In this document: one piece after another, positions 1-8,379 of the stretch
Position numbering within the stretch: the first letter of the stretch is position 1
Layout: every line of letters starts with the position of its first letter
From: Massilia arenae
Lineage (GTDB): Bacteria > Pseudomonadota > Gammaproteobacteria > Burkholderiales > Burkholderiaceae_D
Direction of reading: 5' to 3'
Length of the DNA: 64,000 bases
Assembly: GCF_008014745.1 (NCBI RefSeq)
Contig: NZ_VPFD01000030.1
Location: 57,738 to 121,737 of the forward strand
Made by a program: the position numbers and the translations under genes
The notes under the pieces: generated by a model
What the model saw: the letters and a program-made list of their open reading frames with translations, nothing else
Databases searched by the model: none
What the model was told of the DNA's origin: nothing

Positions 1-1167
1 GCGCGCTTGATGGCGGCGGGCGATGTCGCCGGCGCCGAAGAATACCTGCTCAGCGATCCGCACGATTCCTCGGTCTACGAATCGGTGCAGCTGTGGCACG
101 ACAACGTGATGTGCATCGCGCTGCCCTCGGTCGACCGCTTCATCGACACCGTGGTCGCCGAGGTCGCGGCGCTGTACCGGCAAGCCGGCGCACCCTTGCA
201 CGTGCTGCACACGGGCGGCGACGAGGTCCCGGTCGGCGCCTGGCTCGGCTCACCGGCCTGCCAGGCGCGCATGCGCGCACACGGCTGGCTGGAGGCGCGC
301 CAGTTGCGCGACGACTTCCAGGCGCGCTGCCGCGCGATCCTGGCGCGTCACGGCATCGCCTTCAGCGGCTGGGAAGAGACCGCGTTGACCTCGAACGGCG
401 CAGGGCAGGGCGAAGACGTCTACGTCTGGAACAACGGCTGGGGTTCGGGGCAGGAAGACTGCGCCAACCGCCTGGCCAATGACGGCCACGAGGTGGTGCT
501 GTCCAGCGCTGCAAGCCTGTACTTCGACTTCGCCTACGCCAAGCATCCTCAGGAACCGGGCTATTACTGGGCCGGCTTCGTCGATACGCGTGAGCCCTTC
601 GGCACGGTTCCCCTCGATGCGCCGCTGCTGCCTCAGCATGACGCGATGGGCCGCGCGCCCGCGCCGGAGCGGGTGGCGGCGCTGGCACCGCTCGACCCCG
701 CGGGCCGCGGGCGCATCAAGGGCTTGCAAGGGCAGCTGTGGGGCGAGAATGCGCGTTCGCGCGAGCGGGTCGAGTACCTGGCGCTGCCGCGCCTGATCGG
801 CCTGGCCGAACGGGCCTGGAGCGCGGATCCGGGCTGGAAGCATCCCGATGAACTGGCCGCCGACTGGAACGAATTCGCCAACCGCCTCGGCCAGCGCGAG
901 CTACCGCGCCTGGACCGTCAGCCGCAACCCTGGGCCTACCGCCTGCCGCCGCCCGGCGCGGTGGTCAAGGAGGGCCGGCTGCATGCGAATATCGCCCTGC
1001 CGGGCCTGGCCGTGCATTACACTCTGGATGGCAGCGCGCCCGGCGCGCACAGCCCGCGCTACACGGCGCCGGTGCCGCTCGCCGGCAGCCGCAGCGTGAA
1101 GCTGGCCAGCGTCGACACCCGTGGCCGCGCCAGCCGCATCGTCACCCTGAACCTGGAATTGCCATGA
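1..1167 (+). CDS. Beta-N-acetylhexosaminidase (GH20), C-terminal part
   Basis: This releases terminal N-acetylglucosamine from chitooligosaccharides. The frame is open at the left edge, so only the last 388 or so codons are seen. The GH20 active-site Asp-Glu pair lies in HTGGDEVPVGAW near residues 69-80, the hallmark of substrate-assisted catalysis through the substrate N-acetyl group. After the barrel come an ENARSRERVEYLALPRL-type segment and a C-terminal beta-rich chitobiase-like domain (HYTLDGSAPG). The stop overlaps the start of the next gene by ATGA, so enzyme and permease are translationally coupled. The signal peptide and N-terminal domain lie outside the window, so the cellular location cannot be read here. 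Confidence 0.9.
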   Translation, partial: ARLMAAGDVAGAEEYLLSDPHDSSVYESVQLWHDNVMCIALPSVDRFIDTVVAEVAALYRQAGAPLHVLHTGGDEVPVGAWLGSPACQARMRAHGWLEARQLRDDFQARCRAILARHGIAFSGWEETALTSNGAGQGEDVYVWNNGWGSGQEDCANRLANDGHEVVLSSAASLYFDFAYAKHPQEPGYYWAGFVDTREPFGTVPLDAPLLPQHDAMGRAPAPERVAALAPLDPAGRGRIKGLQGQLWGENARSRERVEYLALPRLIGLAERAWSADPGWKHPDELAADWNEFANRLGQRELPRLDRQPQPWAYRLPPPGAVVKEGRLHANIALPGLAVHYTLDGSAPGAHSPRYTAPVPLAGSRSVKLASVDTRGRASRIVTLNLELP

Positions 1168-2456
1168 CCGCGATGAACGACGCTCCCGTCGCCAAGATCG
1201 AACGCCGCCATCCGCTGTCCTGGGTCCCGACCTTGTACCTGGCCCAGGGTTTGCCGTTCTACGCGGTGGCGCTGGTGGCCGGCCAGATGCTCAAGAGCAT
1301 GGGCGTGCCGAACGACCAGATCGCCCGCTGGACCGGTTTATTGGGCCTGGCCTGGGCCTTCAAGGCCTTGTGGAGTCCGTTCATGGAACTCGCCCCCAGC
1401 CGGCGCCTGGCGGTGGTCGCCTGCCAGCTGATCGGCGGCGCCTGCCTGGCGCTGGTGGCCCTGGCGCTGCAGCTGCCCATGTGGTTTGCCCTGTGCATCG
1501 CACTGCTGGCGATCGTGTCGCTGGCCTCGAGCACCCACGACATCGTCGCCGACGGCATCTATATCGCCAGCCTCGACGCGCGCGAGCAGGCCGCCTATGC
1601 CGGCTGGCAGGGCGCCTTCTTCAACGCTGCCAAGTTCATCTCGCTGGGCGGCCTGCTGATCCTGGCGGGAGCGCTGGAACAGCGCTTCGGCATCGAGGCT
1701 GCCTGGACCACGGTATTCCTGCTGCTGGGCGGGCTGATGGCGCTGCTCGGCCTGTATCACATACGCGCGCTGCCGGCCACGCCAAAGATAGGCGGCGCGG
1801 CGCGCAGCCTGGGCGCCATCGGGCACACGTTGGTGGACGTGATCAAGACCTTCTTCGCCAAGCCCGGCATCTGGATGGCGATCCTGTTCATCATCCTGTT
1901 CCGCGCCGGTGAAGGGCAGATCCAGTCGATCGGCCCGCTGTTCCTGCGCGATGCGCGCGAGGTCGGCGGCCTGGGGCTCACCACCGCCGAAGTGGGCTGG
2001 GCCTACGGCACCGTCGGCACCGCCGCCTTTTTGGTGGGCAGTATCGCCGGCGGCTATTTCACGGCCTGGTTGAGCCTCAAGCGCGCGCTGCCGATCCTGA
2101 TCCTGGCCATGAACCTGCCGAACGCCGCCTTCTGGTACCTGAGCCATGCCCAGCCCGAATCGATGCCGCTGATCGTCGGCCTGCTGGGGATCGAGATGTT
2201 CGGCTACGGCTTCGGCTTCGTCGGCGTGATCCTGTTCATCATGCAGGTGGTGGCCAGCGGCCACTACCAGGCCGCCCATTACGCGCTGGGCACCGGCTTC
2301 ATGCAGCTGGGCTTTGTATTGTTCCGCACGATCAGCGGCGACATCCAGCAGGCGCTGGGCTATCGCGACTTCTTCCTGTGGGTGCTGCTGGCCAGCGTGC
2401 CGGTGCTGGTGTTGAGCCGCTTCATGCGCATGGCCCCCGCCAGAACGGAGAAGTAA
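1164..2456 (+). CDS. AmpG-like MFS permease
   Basis: This 430-residue protein is almost wholly hydrophobic, with about twelve membrane segments. It opens with HPLSWVPTLYLAQGLPFYAV, a start typical of the AmpG/PAT branch of the major facilitator superfamily, which imports muropeptides or amino sugars. It overlaps the hexosaminidase by four bases, so the likely cargo is the product of that enzyme (GlcNAc or chitobiose) rather than anhydro-muropeptides; this is inference from context. The segment SSTHDIVADGIYIASLD resembles the conserved acidic motif of AmpG. The substrate is not proven. Confidence 0.82.
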   Translation: MTAMNDAPVAKIERRHPLSWVPTLYLAQGLPFYAVALVAGQMLKSMGVPNDQIARWTGLLGLAWAFKALWSPFMELAPSRRLAVVACQLIGGACLALVALALQLPMWFALCIALLAIVSLASSTHDIVADGIYIASLDAREQAAYAGWQGAFFNAAKFISLGGLLILAGALEQRFGIEAAWTTVFLLLGGLMALLGLYHIRALPATPKIGGAARSLGAIGHTLVDVIKTFFAKPGIWMAILFIILFRAGEGQIQSIGPLFLRDAREVGGLGLTTAEVGWAYGTVGTAAFLVGSIAGGYFTAWLSLKRALPILILAMNLPNAAFWYLSHAQPESMPLIVGLLGIEMFGYGFGFVGVILFIMQVVASGHYQAAHYALGTGFMQLGFVLFRTISGDIQQALGYRDFFLWVLLASVPVLVLSRFMRMAPARTEK

Positions 2457-2498
2457 AGGGCAGTGCGTCTCGAGATTTTCTCGTCATCAGGAATCGTA

Positions 2499-2510
2499 TT
2501 TGTCGACAAA
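2499..2510. promoter_or_regulatory. 12-bp perfect palindrome upstream of the PEP-CTERM gene
   Basis: TTTGTCGACAAA reads identically on both strands. It lies about 70 bp upstream of a sigma-54-like motif at 2580-2596 and about 140 bp upstream of the start codon, a usual distance for an enhancer-binding-protein site. Regulators of the PrsR type are known to control PEP-CTERM genes with sigma-54; assigning this site to such a regulator is inference. Confidence 0.4.
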
Positions 2511-2579
2511 CCTTACACATTGTTAGAGGCGCGTCAAAAATCAGGTTGTAAGTGATTGTTTTTGCTGGACTTTCTATGA

Positions 2580-2596
2580 TGGCAATGGTAATTGCT
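2580..2596 (+). promoter_or_regulatory. Sigma-54-like -24/-12 element
   Basis: TGGCAATGGTAATTGCT resembles TGGCAC-N5-TTGCW, but the GG-to-GC spacing is one base longer than consensus, so it may be weak or coincidental. A start site about 12 nt downstream would leave a leader of some 44 nt before the ATG at 2651. PEP-CTERM genes are commonly under RpoN control. Confidence 0.35.
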
Positions 2597-2650
2597 AATT
2601 GGAAACTCGCTTGTATAACGATAACCATCCACTTCCAACGGAATCTCCTG

Positions 2651-3196
2651 ATGAACAACACCATCCGCGCCGCGATTGTTTCCGGCTTCCTTCTTGTCGG
2701 CGCTGCGCTCCCTGCGCATGCGGCAATCATCAAGTTCAATCTTGACGGCGTTACCTTTACCGACAATACCGTCGCCACCGGGTTTGTCAATTTCGACACG
2801 AAGGCACATCGTTTCCTCGACTATGCCATCTCGACCCAACAAGGCGTCCTTTCTGCCTTCGATTACAACGGGACCAATAGTCAACTGTATGATTACAGCA
2901 TCTATGGACCCAGTCATTTCATGGTGATGACGAATGACAACCGACGCTATTTCATTATCGCGTTGCTGACCTCATTGAATGCAACGGATGCCTCGTTCGC
3001 TCTCCATAAATTGTCGACCTATGAGTGCAACAACTGCGGCACGGTTCGGCGTGTGACGTCGGGATCGCTGACCAATGCAGCTGCCGAAGTGCCTGAACCG
3101 GCGACGGCCGCATTACTCCTGCCGGCGCTTGGCGCCCTGGCCTGGATGTCGCGCCGGCGCACCAAGCCGGCAAACCGGGCTGCTAGCGTTTCTTGA
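2651..3196 (+). CDS. PEP-CTERM sorting domain protein
   Basis: This 181-residue exported protein has an N-terminal signal peptide (TIRAAIVSGFLLVGAALPAHA) and ends with the PEP-CTERM tripartite tag: EVPEPATAALLLPALG, a hydrophobic span, then SRRRTKP. The tag marks proteins for exosortase-dependent processing and surface or matrix delivery. The middle (about residues 25-145) matches no family I recognise; it contains a small CNNC pair near residue 128. An in-frame TTG or GTG extension upstream was rejected because it would push the signal peptide inward. The gene overlaps the converging AraC gene tail to tail by 14 bp. No exosortase gene is in the window. Confidence 0.88.
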   Translation: MNNTIRAAIVSGFLLVGAALPAHAAIIKFNLDGVTFTDNTVATGFVNFDTKAHRFLDYAISTQQGVLSAFDYNGTNSQLYDYSIYGPSHFMVMTNDNRRYFIIALLTSLNATDASFALHKLSTYECNNCGTVRRVTSGSLTNAAAEVPEPATAALLLPALGALAWMSRRRTKPANRAASVS

Positions 3197-4157
3197 CCGG
3201 CAGGGCGAGCCAGCCCTGCCAGCCATCGTCGCCCGCCGCGCCGCGCTGCACGCGCTGGATGTGCGGGCGCGTGGCGTCCAGGCGCCACACGGTCTGTTGC
3301 TCGAGCCAGTCTTCGTACATCGCGCGAAAGCGCGGCCATTCCCCTGCAAACTCCAGGCACGCGACCATCCCGCCGGGCAGCACGCGCAGGCCGAGCGCGG
3401 GATCGTCGAGCGTGTCGTCGGCGATGCCGAAGTCGTAGCAGTATTCACGCTCGCCGGTAAAGCCCGGGTCTTCATCGAACACACCGTACCAGGACGTGCC
3501 GCGCGCCACGCCGCCGGCCCGTTCGTGCTCGCAAATGAAGGCATTGCAGGCCAGCGACAGCGCCGCGCCTGACTGGCCGAAGAAGCGCTGGTAGCGCAGC
3601 CGCAGCGCCGGCAACTGGCGCACCGTGACGCGCGCGGCGATGCTGCCCGGTTCGGGCGGGCAGTAGGGCGCCTGCAGGGCGGCCAGGTTGCTCGGTTCGG
3701 CCACAAAGAAACTGACGTCGCTCTCGCGCCCGACCTGGGCGTCCATATAGGCGCGCCAGCCGCCGTCGCGCCATTCCTTGGCCGACATCGCGAACTGCTG
3801 GCGGAAGGCCTTGGAGAAGGCCGCATTGGATGGAAAGCCGCAATCCTGGGCGATGCGCCCGACCGGCACGTCCGGCTCATGGCGCAACAGGTGGGCGGCG
3901 CGGCGCAGCCGGCGCTTGCGCTGGTATTCGACCGCCGAGAAGCCGGTGAGTTCGCGGAAGATGCGGTCGAAGTGGTAGCTCGAATAGCTGGCCGAGGCGG
4001 CCAGGCTGCCCAGGGCCAGCGGGTCGCCGACCGAGTCGAGCATCAGGTCCATCACCTCATACAGGCGCGAATCGCGCGCCGTCGCCCGCCCGACGGGCCG
4101 CGAGTCGATGCGCGTGCGTGGCATGGAAGAGACGCTGGGAGGGGCGGGAGCGGACAT
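3183..4157 (-). CDS. AraC-family regulator with GyrI-like domain
   Basis: The 324-residue protein has an AraC-type helix-turn-helix pair in the N-terminal third (LGSLAASASYSSYHFDRIF, then VGRIAQDCGFPSNAAFSKAF) and a GyrI/SbmC-like effector domain in the rest. This is the Rob-like domain order. GyrI-like domains usually bind amphipathic small molecules or drugs, so a role in sensing a toxic compound is plausible. The start at 4157 gives a short disordered lead; an internal Met at residue 12 is possible. The intergenic stretch 4158-4402 separates it from the divergent BCCT carrier. Confidence 0.88.
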   Translation of the reverse strand: MSAPAPPSVSSMPRTRIDSRPVGRATARDSRLYEVMDLMLDSVGDPLALGSLAASASYSSYHFDRIFRELTGFSAVEYQRKRRLRRAAHLLRHEPDVPVGRIAQDCGFPSNAAFSKAFRQQFAMSAKEWRDGGWRAYMDAQVGRESDVSFFVAEPSNLAALQAPYCPPEPGSIAARVTVRQLPALRLRYQRFFGQSGAALSLACNAFICEHERAGGVARGTSWYGVFDEDPGFTGEREYCYDFGIADDTLDDPALGLRVLPGGMVACLEFAGEWPRFRAMYEDWLEQQTVWRLDATRPHIQRVQRGAAGDDGWQGWLALPVKKR

Positions 4158-4402
4158 CGCATAATGTCATTACAAAACTGAATCAATTATGCGGCCAAAT
4201 GCCTGGACATGGCGAACTGTGTGTATCCACGACAACAGTATGAGCTTGCGCAACTGTACATGCATTTTCGTGCAAAAAGTATAAGATCGATCATCACGCA
4301 AGAAATCCTGCTGCGCTGCAATAAGTGAATAAATCACTTACAATGATGAACTATTTCATAACATAAGAACGCCGACGCGCGTTACTGTCTTCGGGAGAAC
4401 AC

Positions 4403-5920
4403 ATGCAGACAGCACTCTCGGCGGGTTTCATCCTTGCCATCGTTGTATGGGGCGTGGTCTCGCCCGCCACCATGGGGTCGGTGTTCGACACGGCCCTCGC
4501 TTCGATCACCCGCAACTTCGGCTGGCTCTATCTGTGGATGGTGCTGGGCATGGTCGTGTTCGCCGTGTTCCTGGCCTTCAGCCGCTACGGCAACCTCAAG
4601 CTCGGCGACGACGACGACGAACCGGAGTTCTCGATCGGCAGCTGGTTCTCGATGCTGTTCGCGGCCGGCATGGGCATCGGCCTGGTGTTCTTCGGCGTGG
4701 CCGAGCCGATCTCGCACTACATCGATGCGCCGCCCGGCACCGCGTCGGGCACGCCCGAAGCGGCCGGCGTGGCGATGCGCTTCACCTTCTTCCATTGGGG
4801 CATACACCCTTGGGCCGTGTACAGCGCGGTGGCGCTGGCCATCGCCTTCTTCCAGTACCGCCGCGGCGGCAGCGCCCTTGTCAGCAGCAGCATCAGCGCG
4901 CTGCCGTGGAAGGGTTTCGCGCGCATGTCAGGCCTGTTCAACGGCCTGGCGGTGGTGGCCACCGCCTTCGGCGTGGCCGGCTCGCTCGGCGTCGGGGCCC
5001 TGCAGATCAACAGTGGCCTGGACAAGGTATTCGGGCTGGCGGTGAGCGATGCGGCCCAGATCGGCATCATCCTGGTCGCGACCGCCATGTTCCTGGCCTC
5101 GGCGATCAGCGGCGTGGGACGCGGCGTCAAGCTGCTGTCGAACGTGAACATGATCATGGCGGGCCTCTTGGCGCTGGTGGTGTTCCTGGTCGGCCCCACG
5201 GTCGCCATCATCGACACCCTGACCAGCACCCTGGGCAGCTACGCGACCGAATTCGTGCGCATGAGCCTGCGCGCCACCCCGTTCCGCGACAGCACCTGGG
5301 TCGGCAGCTGGACCATCTTCTACTGGGCCTGGTGGATATCCTGGTCGCCATTCGTCGGCCTGTTCATCGCGCGCGTCTCGCGCGGCCGCACGATCCGCGA
5401 ATTCATCGTCGGCACCATGCTGGCGCCGTCGCTGGCCGCCTTCATCTGGTTCTCGATCTTCGGCGGCACCGCGCTGCACATGGAGATCTGGCAGCACATC
5501 CCGATCTCGGACGCCGTGCGCGCCGACACCTCGACCGCGCTGTTCGCGCTGTTCGACGCGCTGCCGTTCGGCACCATCATGTCGGCCGTGGCCACGGTGC
5601 TGGTGCTGATCTTCTTCGTCACCTCGGGCGACTCGGCGGTGCTGGTGCTGGGCATGATGAGCAGCGGCGGCAATCCGAACCCGTCGAACAAGTCCAAGCT
5701 GATGTGGGGCGCCCTGGTGGCCGGCATCGCGATCAGCCTGTTGCTGGCCGGCGGCCTGAAGGCGGTGCAGACGGCGACCATCGTGTTCGCCCTGCCGTTC
5801 ACGGTGGTGATCGTGCTGATGATGGTCTCGCTCCACCGCGCCGTGTGCGAGGATTGGACGGCGCACGAGAAGCGCGAGCGCGAACTGCGCCGCCGCATGC
5901 GCCAGATGGTCGAGAAATAA
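4403..5920 (+). CDS. BCCT-family transporter
   Basis: This 505-residue inner-membrane carrier has about twelve membrane spans and the diagnostic BCCT Trp-rich segment YWAWWISWSPFVGLFIARVS near residues 308-327. Members take up betaine, choline, carnitine or related quaternary amines with Na+ or H+, usually for osmoprotection. The family also shows FAAGMGIGLVFFGVAEPISH near residues 93-112, present here. A GGGAGA-like Shine-Dalgarno lies just before the ATG. The acidic run GDDDDEPEFS follows the second span. The substrate cannot be told from sequence; there is no choline dehydrogenase gene nearby to suggest choline oxidation. Confidence 0.92.
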   Translation: MQTALSAGFILAIVVWGVVSPATMGSVFDTALASITRNFGWLYLWMVLGMVVFAVFLAFSRYGNLKLGDDDDEPEFSIGSWFSMLFAAGMGIGLVFFGVAEPISHYIDAPPGTASGTPEAAGVAMRFTFFHWGIHPWAVYSAVALAIAFFQYRRGGSALVSSSISALPWKGFARMSGLFNGLAVVATAFGVAGSLGVGALQINSGLDKVFGLAVSDAAQIGIILVATAMFLASAISGVGRGVKLLSNVNMIMAGLLALVVFLVGPTVAIIDTLTSTLGSYATEFVRMSLRATPFRDSTWVGSWTIFYWAWWISWSPFVGLFIARVSRGRTIREFIVGTMLAPSLAAFIWFSIFGGTALHMEIWQHIPISDAVRADTSTALFALFDALPFGTIMSAVATVLVLIFFVTSGDSAVLVLGMMSSGGNPNPSNKSKLMWGALVAGIAISLLLAGGLKAVQTATIVFALPFTVVIVLMMVSLHRAVCEDWTAHEKRERELRRRMRQMVEK

Positions 5921-5934
5921 GGAAGAGAAGGAAA

Positions 5935-5956
5935 GCGCGCCCCGGACGGGGCGCGC
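5935..5956. terminator. GC-rich hairpin between convergent genes
   Basis: GCGCGCCCC-GGA-GGGGCGCGC forms a strong stem with a tiny loop in the 43-bp gap between the BCCT and DUF819 genes. The flanking tracts are only weakly T-rich (CTTTCCTTCTC on the minus strand), so it could act in both directions but is not a textbook intrinsic terminator. Confidence 0.5.
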
Positions 5957-5963
5957 GAAAGTC

Positions 5964-7208
5964 TTACGTGGCCAGCGCGCGCAGCAGCAGGCCGGTAATG
6001 TAGGCGCAGTAGGTGCCCAGCGCATAACCGATCACCGCCAGCAGCACCCCGACCGGGGCCAGCGCCGGATGGAAGGCGCTGGCGACCACCGGCGCCGAGG
6101 CGGCGCCGCCGATATTGGCCTGCGAGCCGACCGCCATGAAGAACAGCGGCGCCCGGATCAACTTGGCCACCAGCAGCATCAGGCCGCCGTGCACCGCCAT
6201 CCAGATCAGGCCCAGCAGGAACAGCCACGGGCGGTCGAGCAGGGCGTTCAGGTCCATGTGCATGCCGATGGTCGCCACCAGGATGTACAGCATGGCCGAG
6301 CCGATGGTCGAGGCGCCGGCGCCTTCCAGCTTGCGCGCCCGCGTAAAGCTGAGCAGCAGGCCGAGTGTGGTGGCATACACCACGATCCAGAAGAAGCTCG
6401 AGGTCAGGCTGTAGTCCTGCAGGCGCCATTCGGCCGGCAGGCTCGAGATCCAGGCGACGGTGGGCCCGGTCAGCGCATGCGACAGGCCGGTCGCGCCCAG
6501 GCCCACGGCCAGCACCACCATCACGTCGGTGAGCGTTGGAATGCGCGCGTGCTCGGCCTGGTAATGCTCGATGCTTTCCTTGAGCGCGTTGATGGCGGAG
6601 ACGTCGGCGCCGGTCCAGCGGTCGAAGGCCTGGGCCCGTCCCGCCAGGAACAGCAGCACCGCCATCCACAGGCTGGCGACCAGCACGTCGACCGCCACGA
6701 ACTGGCCGAACAGGGTCGCGTCGACTTCGAACACTTCCTTCATCGCGGCCTGGTTGGCGCCGCCGCCGATCCAGGCGCCGGTGATGGTCGTCATGCCGCG
6801 CCAGGTGTCGCCGGCCACGGTCTCGGGATGGATGAAGTCCATCGCGACAAAGGATACGATCGCCCCCAGCATCACGCCCAGGGTGCCGGTCAGGAACATG
6901 ACGATGGCCTTGGGGCCGAGCCGCAGCACGGCGCCGAAGTCGATCGCCACGCACAGCAGCACCAGCGCGGTCGGCAGCAGATAGTCGCGCGCCATCGGGT
7001 ACAGGCCGGAGGCATTGCCGTCGACGATGCCGGCGGTGTTGAGCAGCGCCGGGATCAGGTAGCACAGCAGCAGGGCCGGCACGTAGGTATAGAACTTGTG
7101 CCAGAAACCGGATTTGCGGGAAGCGCTCCAGAAGACGGCGCCGAGGATGACGGCCAGCATGCCGAGGACGACGGCATCGTTGGTGACCAGCGGGGAAGCA
7201 TTCTGCAT
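5964..7208 (-). CDS. DUF819 family membrane protein
   Basis: This 414-residue protein is hydrophobic throughout, with ten or more spans. It carries the glycine-rich stretches of the DUF819 (YjcL-like) family: TGAWIGGGANQAAMKE in the middle and VGSQANIGGAASAPVVA near the C-terminus, a pseudo-symmetric pair suggestive of a two-repeat carrier. The family is uncharacterised, but its fold relation to anion/sodium symporters has been proposed. The start at 7208 was chosen because the longer frame begins with a charged non-membrane stretch. The gene stands alone and converges on the BCCT carrier. Confidence 0.82.
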   Translation of the reverse strand: MQNASPLVTNDAVVLGMLAVILGAVFWSASRKSGFWHKFYTYVPALLLCYLIPALLNTAGIVDGNASGLYPMARDYLLPTALVLLCVAIDFGAVLRLGPKAIVMFLTGTLGVMLGAIVSFVAMDFIHPETVAGDTWRGMTTITGAWIGGGANQAAMKEVFEVDATLFGQFVAVDVLVASLWMAVLLFLAGRAQAFDRWTGADVSAINALKESIEHYQAEHARIPTLTDVMVVLAVGLGATGLSHALTGPTVAWISSLPAEWRLQDYSLTSSFFWIVVYATTLGLLLSFTRARKLEGAGASTIGSAMLYILVATIGMHMDLNALLDRPWLFLLGLIWMAVHGGLMLLVAKLIRAPLFFMAVGSQANIGGAASAPVVASAFHPALAPVGVLLAVIGYALGTYCAYITGLLLRALAT

Positions 7209-7422
7209 TCGTGGGTCCAGGTGAAGGAGGAAGATGGCTGTCCCGTCTCGACGGGGGCGGACGGCGCATTCTACATTTTTTACCTTAAAAATCATGTCTT
7301 TACGGCATCAAAATATCTTGCTCGCTTCAGCGGCCTGTCGCCGGTTTGTCCCGCTGACGTCGCGTGCGGGCGTCGGATGTATGGTGAAATGCCGCTTCAT
7401 CCAGTCACTTCGGAGGTGCGGC

Positions 7423-7632
7423 ATGACGCAGGCATTCAAGGCGGGCGACAAGGTGCAGTGGAAGTCGTCGCAAGGCACGGTCACGGGCAAGGTCAAGAAA
7501 AAGCTGACCACGCCGACCGACATCAAAAGTCACCACGTGGCGGCATCGAAGGACAACCCGGAATACCTGGTGGCCAGCGACAAGACAGGCGCCGAGGCGG
7601 CGCACAAACCGGGGGCGCTAAAGAAGGCTTAA
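7423..7632 (+). CDS. HVA1/DUF2945 family small protein
   Basis: This 69-residue soluble protein begins FKAGDKVQWKSSQGTVTGKV and continues with IKSHHVAASKDNPEYLVASDKTG, the full signature of the hypervirulence-associated HVA1 (DUF2945) family, a small SH3-like fold found widely in bacteria and fungi. The start is fixed by a strong GGAGG Shine-Dalgarno at 7412-7416; an upstream in-frame extension has no such site. The molecular function of the family is unknown. It stands alone between a transporter and a two-component operon. Confidence 0.88.
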   Translation: MTQAFKAGDKVQWKSSQGTVTGKVKKKLTTPTDIKSHHVAASKDNPEYLVASDKTGAEAAHKPGALKKA

Positions 7633-7713
7633 GATTCGCTTCACCTCCGCGCGGCATGCTCGGCGGCGGGTTGTTTACGCCATACTGGCGTTCCCCTGTT
7701 GCCGGACTCCCGC

Positions 7714-8379
7714 ATGCGCATCCTGTTGGTCGAAGACGATATCTCCCTTGGTGAAACCATCCAGGCCTGGCTGCGCCTGGACCAGCACGCGGTGGACTGG
7801 GTCCAGCGCGGCGACTCGGCCGACACCGCCCTCAAGACCCACCATTACGACTGCGTGCTGCTCGACCGCGGGCTGCCCGGCCTGTCCGGCGACGACCTGC
7901 TGGCCCGGCTGCGCAAGGCCGGCAACGGCGTGCCCGTCATCCTGATCACCGCTTTCAATGCGCTGGCCGACCGGGTCGAGGGACTGGACCTGGGCGCCGA
8001 CGACTACCTGGTCAAGCCCTTCGAGCTCGAAGAGATGTCGGCCCGCATCCGCGCCGCCGTGCGGCGCGGCGCCAACCAGGTGAGCAACGAGTTGTGCCAC
8101 GCCGACATCGCCCTGAACCTCGACACCAAGGTGGCGACCCTGGCCGGCCAGCCGGTCGCGCTGACGGCGCGCGAGTACAACGTCCTGTACGCGCTGCTGC
8201 TTCGGAAGAACTCCATCGTCACCCGCGCCCAGATCGAAGAAGCCTTGTACGGCTGGGGCGACGAGGTGGAAAGCAATGCGATCGAGGTGTACATCCACAA
8301 CCTGCGCAAGAAGCTCGGCGGCGACAGCATCGTCACCGTGCGCGGCCTGGGCTACCGGTTGAAGAACGATGGCGAATAA
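7714..8379 (+). CDS. OmpR/PhoB-type response regulator
   Basis: The 221-residue protein has a receiver domain (MRILLVEDD at the start, phospho-acceptor Asp near residue 51 in CVLLDRGLPG, conserved Lys near 101 in DYLVKPFE) followed by a winged-helix DNA-binding domain (LTAREYNVLYALLLRKNSIV, then EVYIHNLRKKLG and VRGLGYRL). The arrangement resembles QseB/PmrA-type regulators. It overlaps the kinase gene by 11 bp, so the two form one operon. The ATG at 7714 was chosen because the receiver domain begins exactly there. Confidence 0.93.
   Translation: MRILLVEDDISLGETIQAWLRLDQHAVDWVQRGDSADTALKTHHYDCVLLDRGLPGLSGDDLLARLRKAGNGVPVILITAFNALADRVEGLDLGADDYLVKPFELEEMSARIRAAVRRGANQVSNELCHADIALNLDTKVATLAGQPVALTAREYNVLYALLLRKNSIVTRAQIEEALYGWGDEVESNAIEVYIHNLRKKLGGDSIVTVRGLGYRLKNDGE

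Noticed and set aside
4447..6003. A long shifted frame inside the BCCT carrier
   Set aside because: Arg/His/Gly-rich out-of-frame translation of a clear membrane protein gene.
6069..7754. A 561-codon plus-strand frame across the DUF819 gene
   Set aside because: Antisense shadow; it also crosses the well-supported HVA1 gene.
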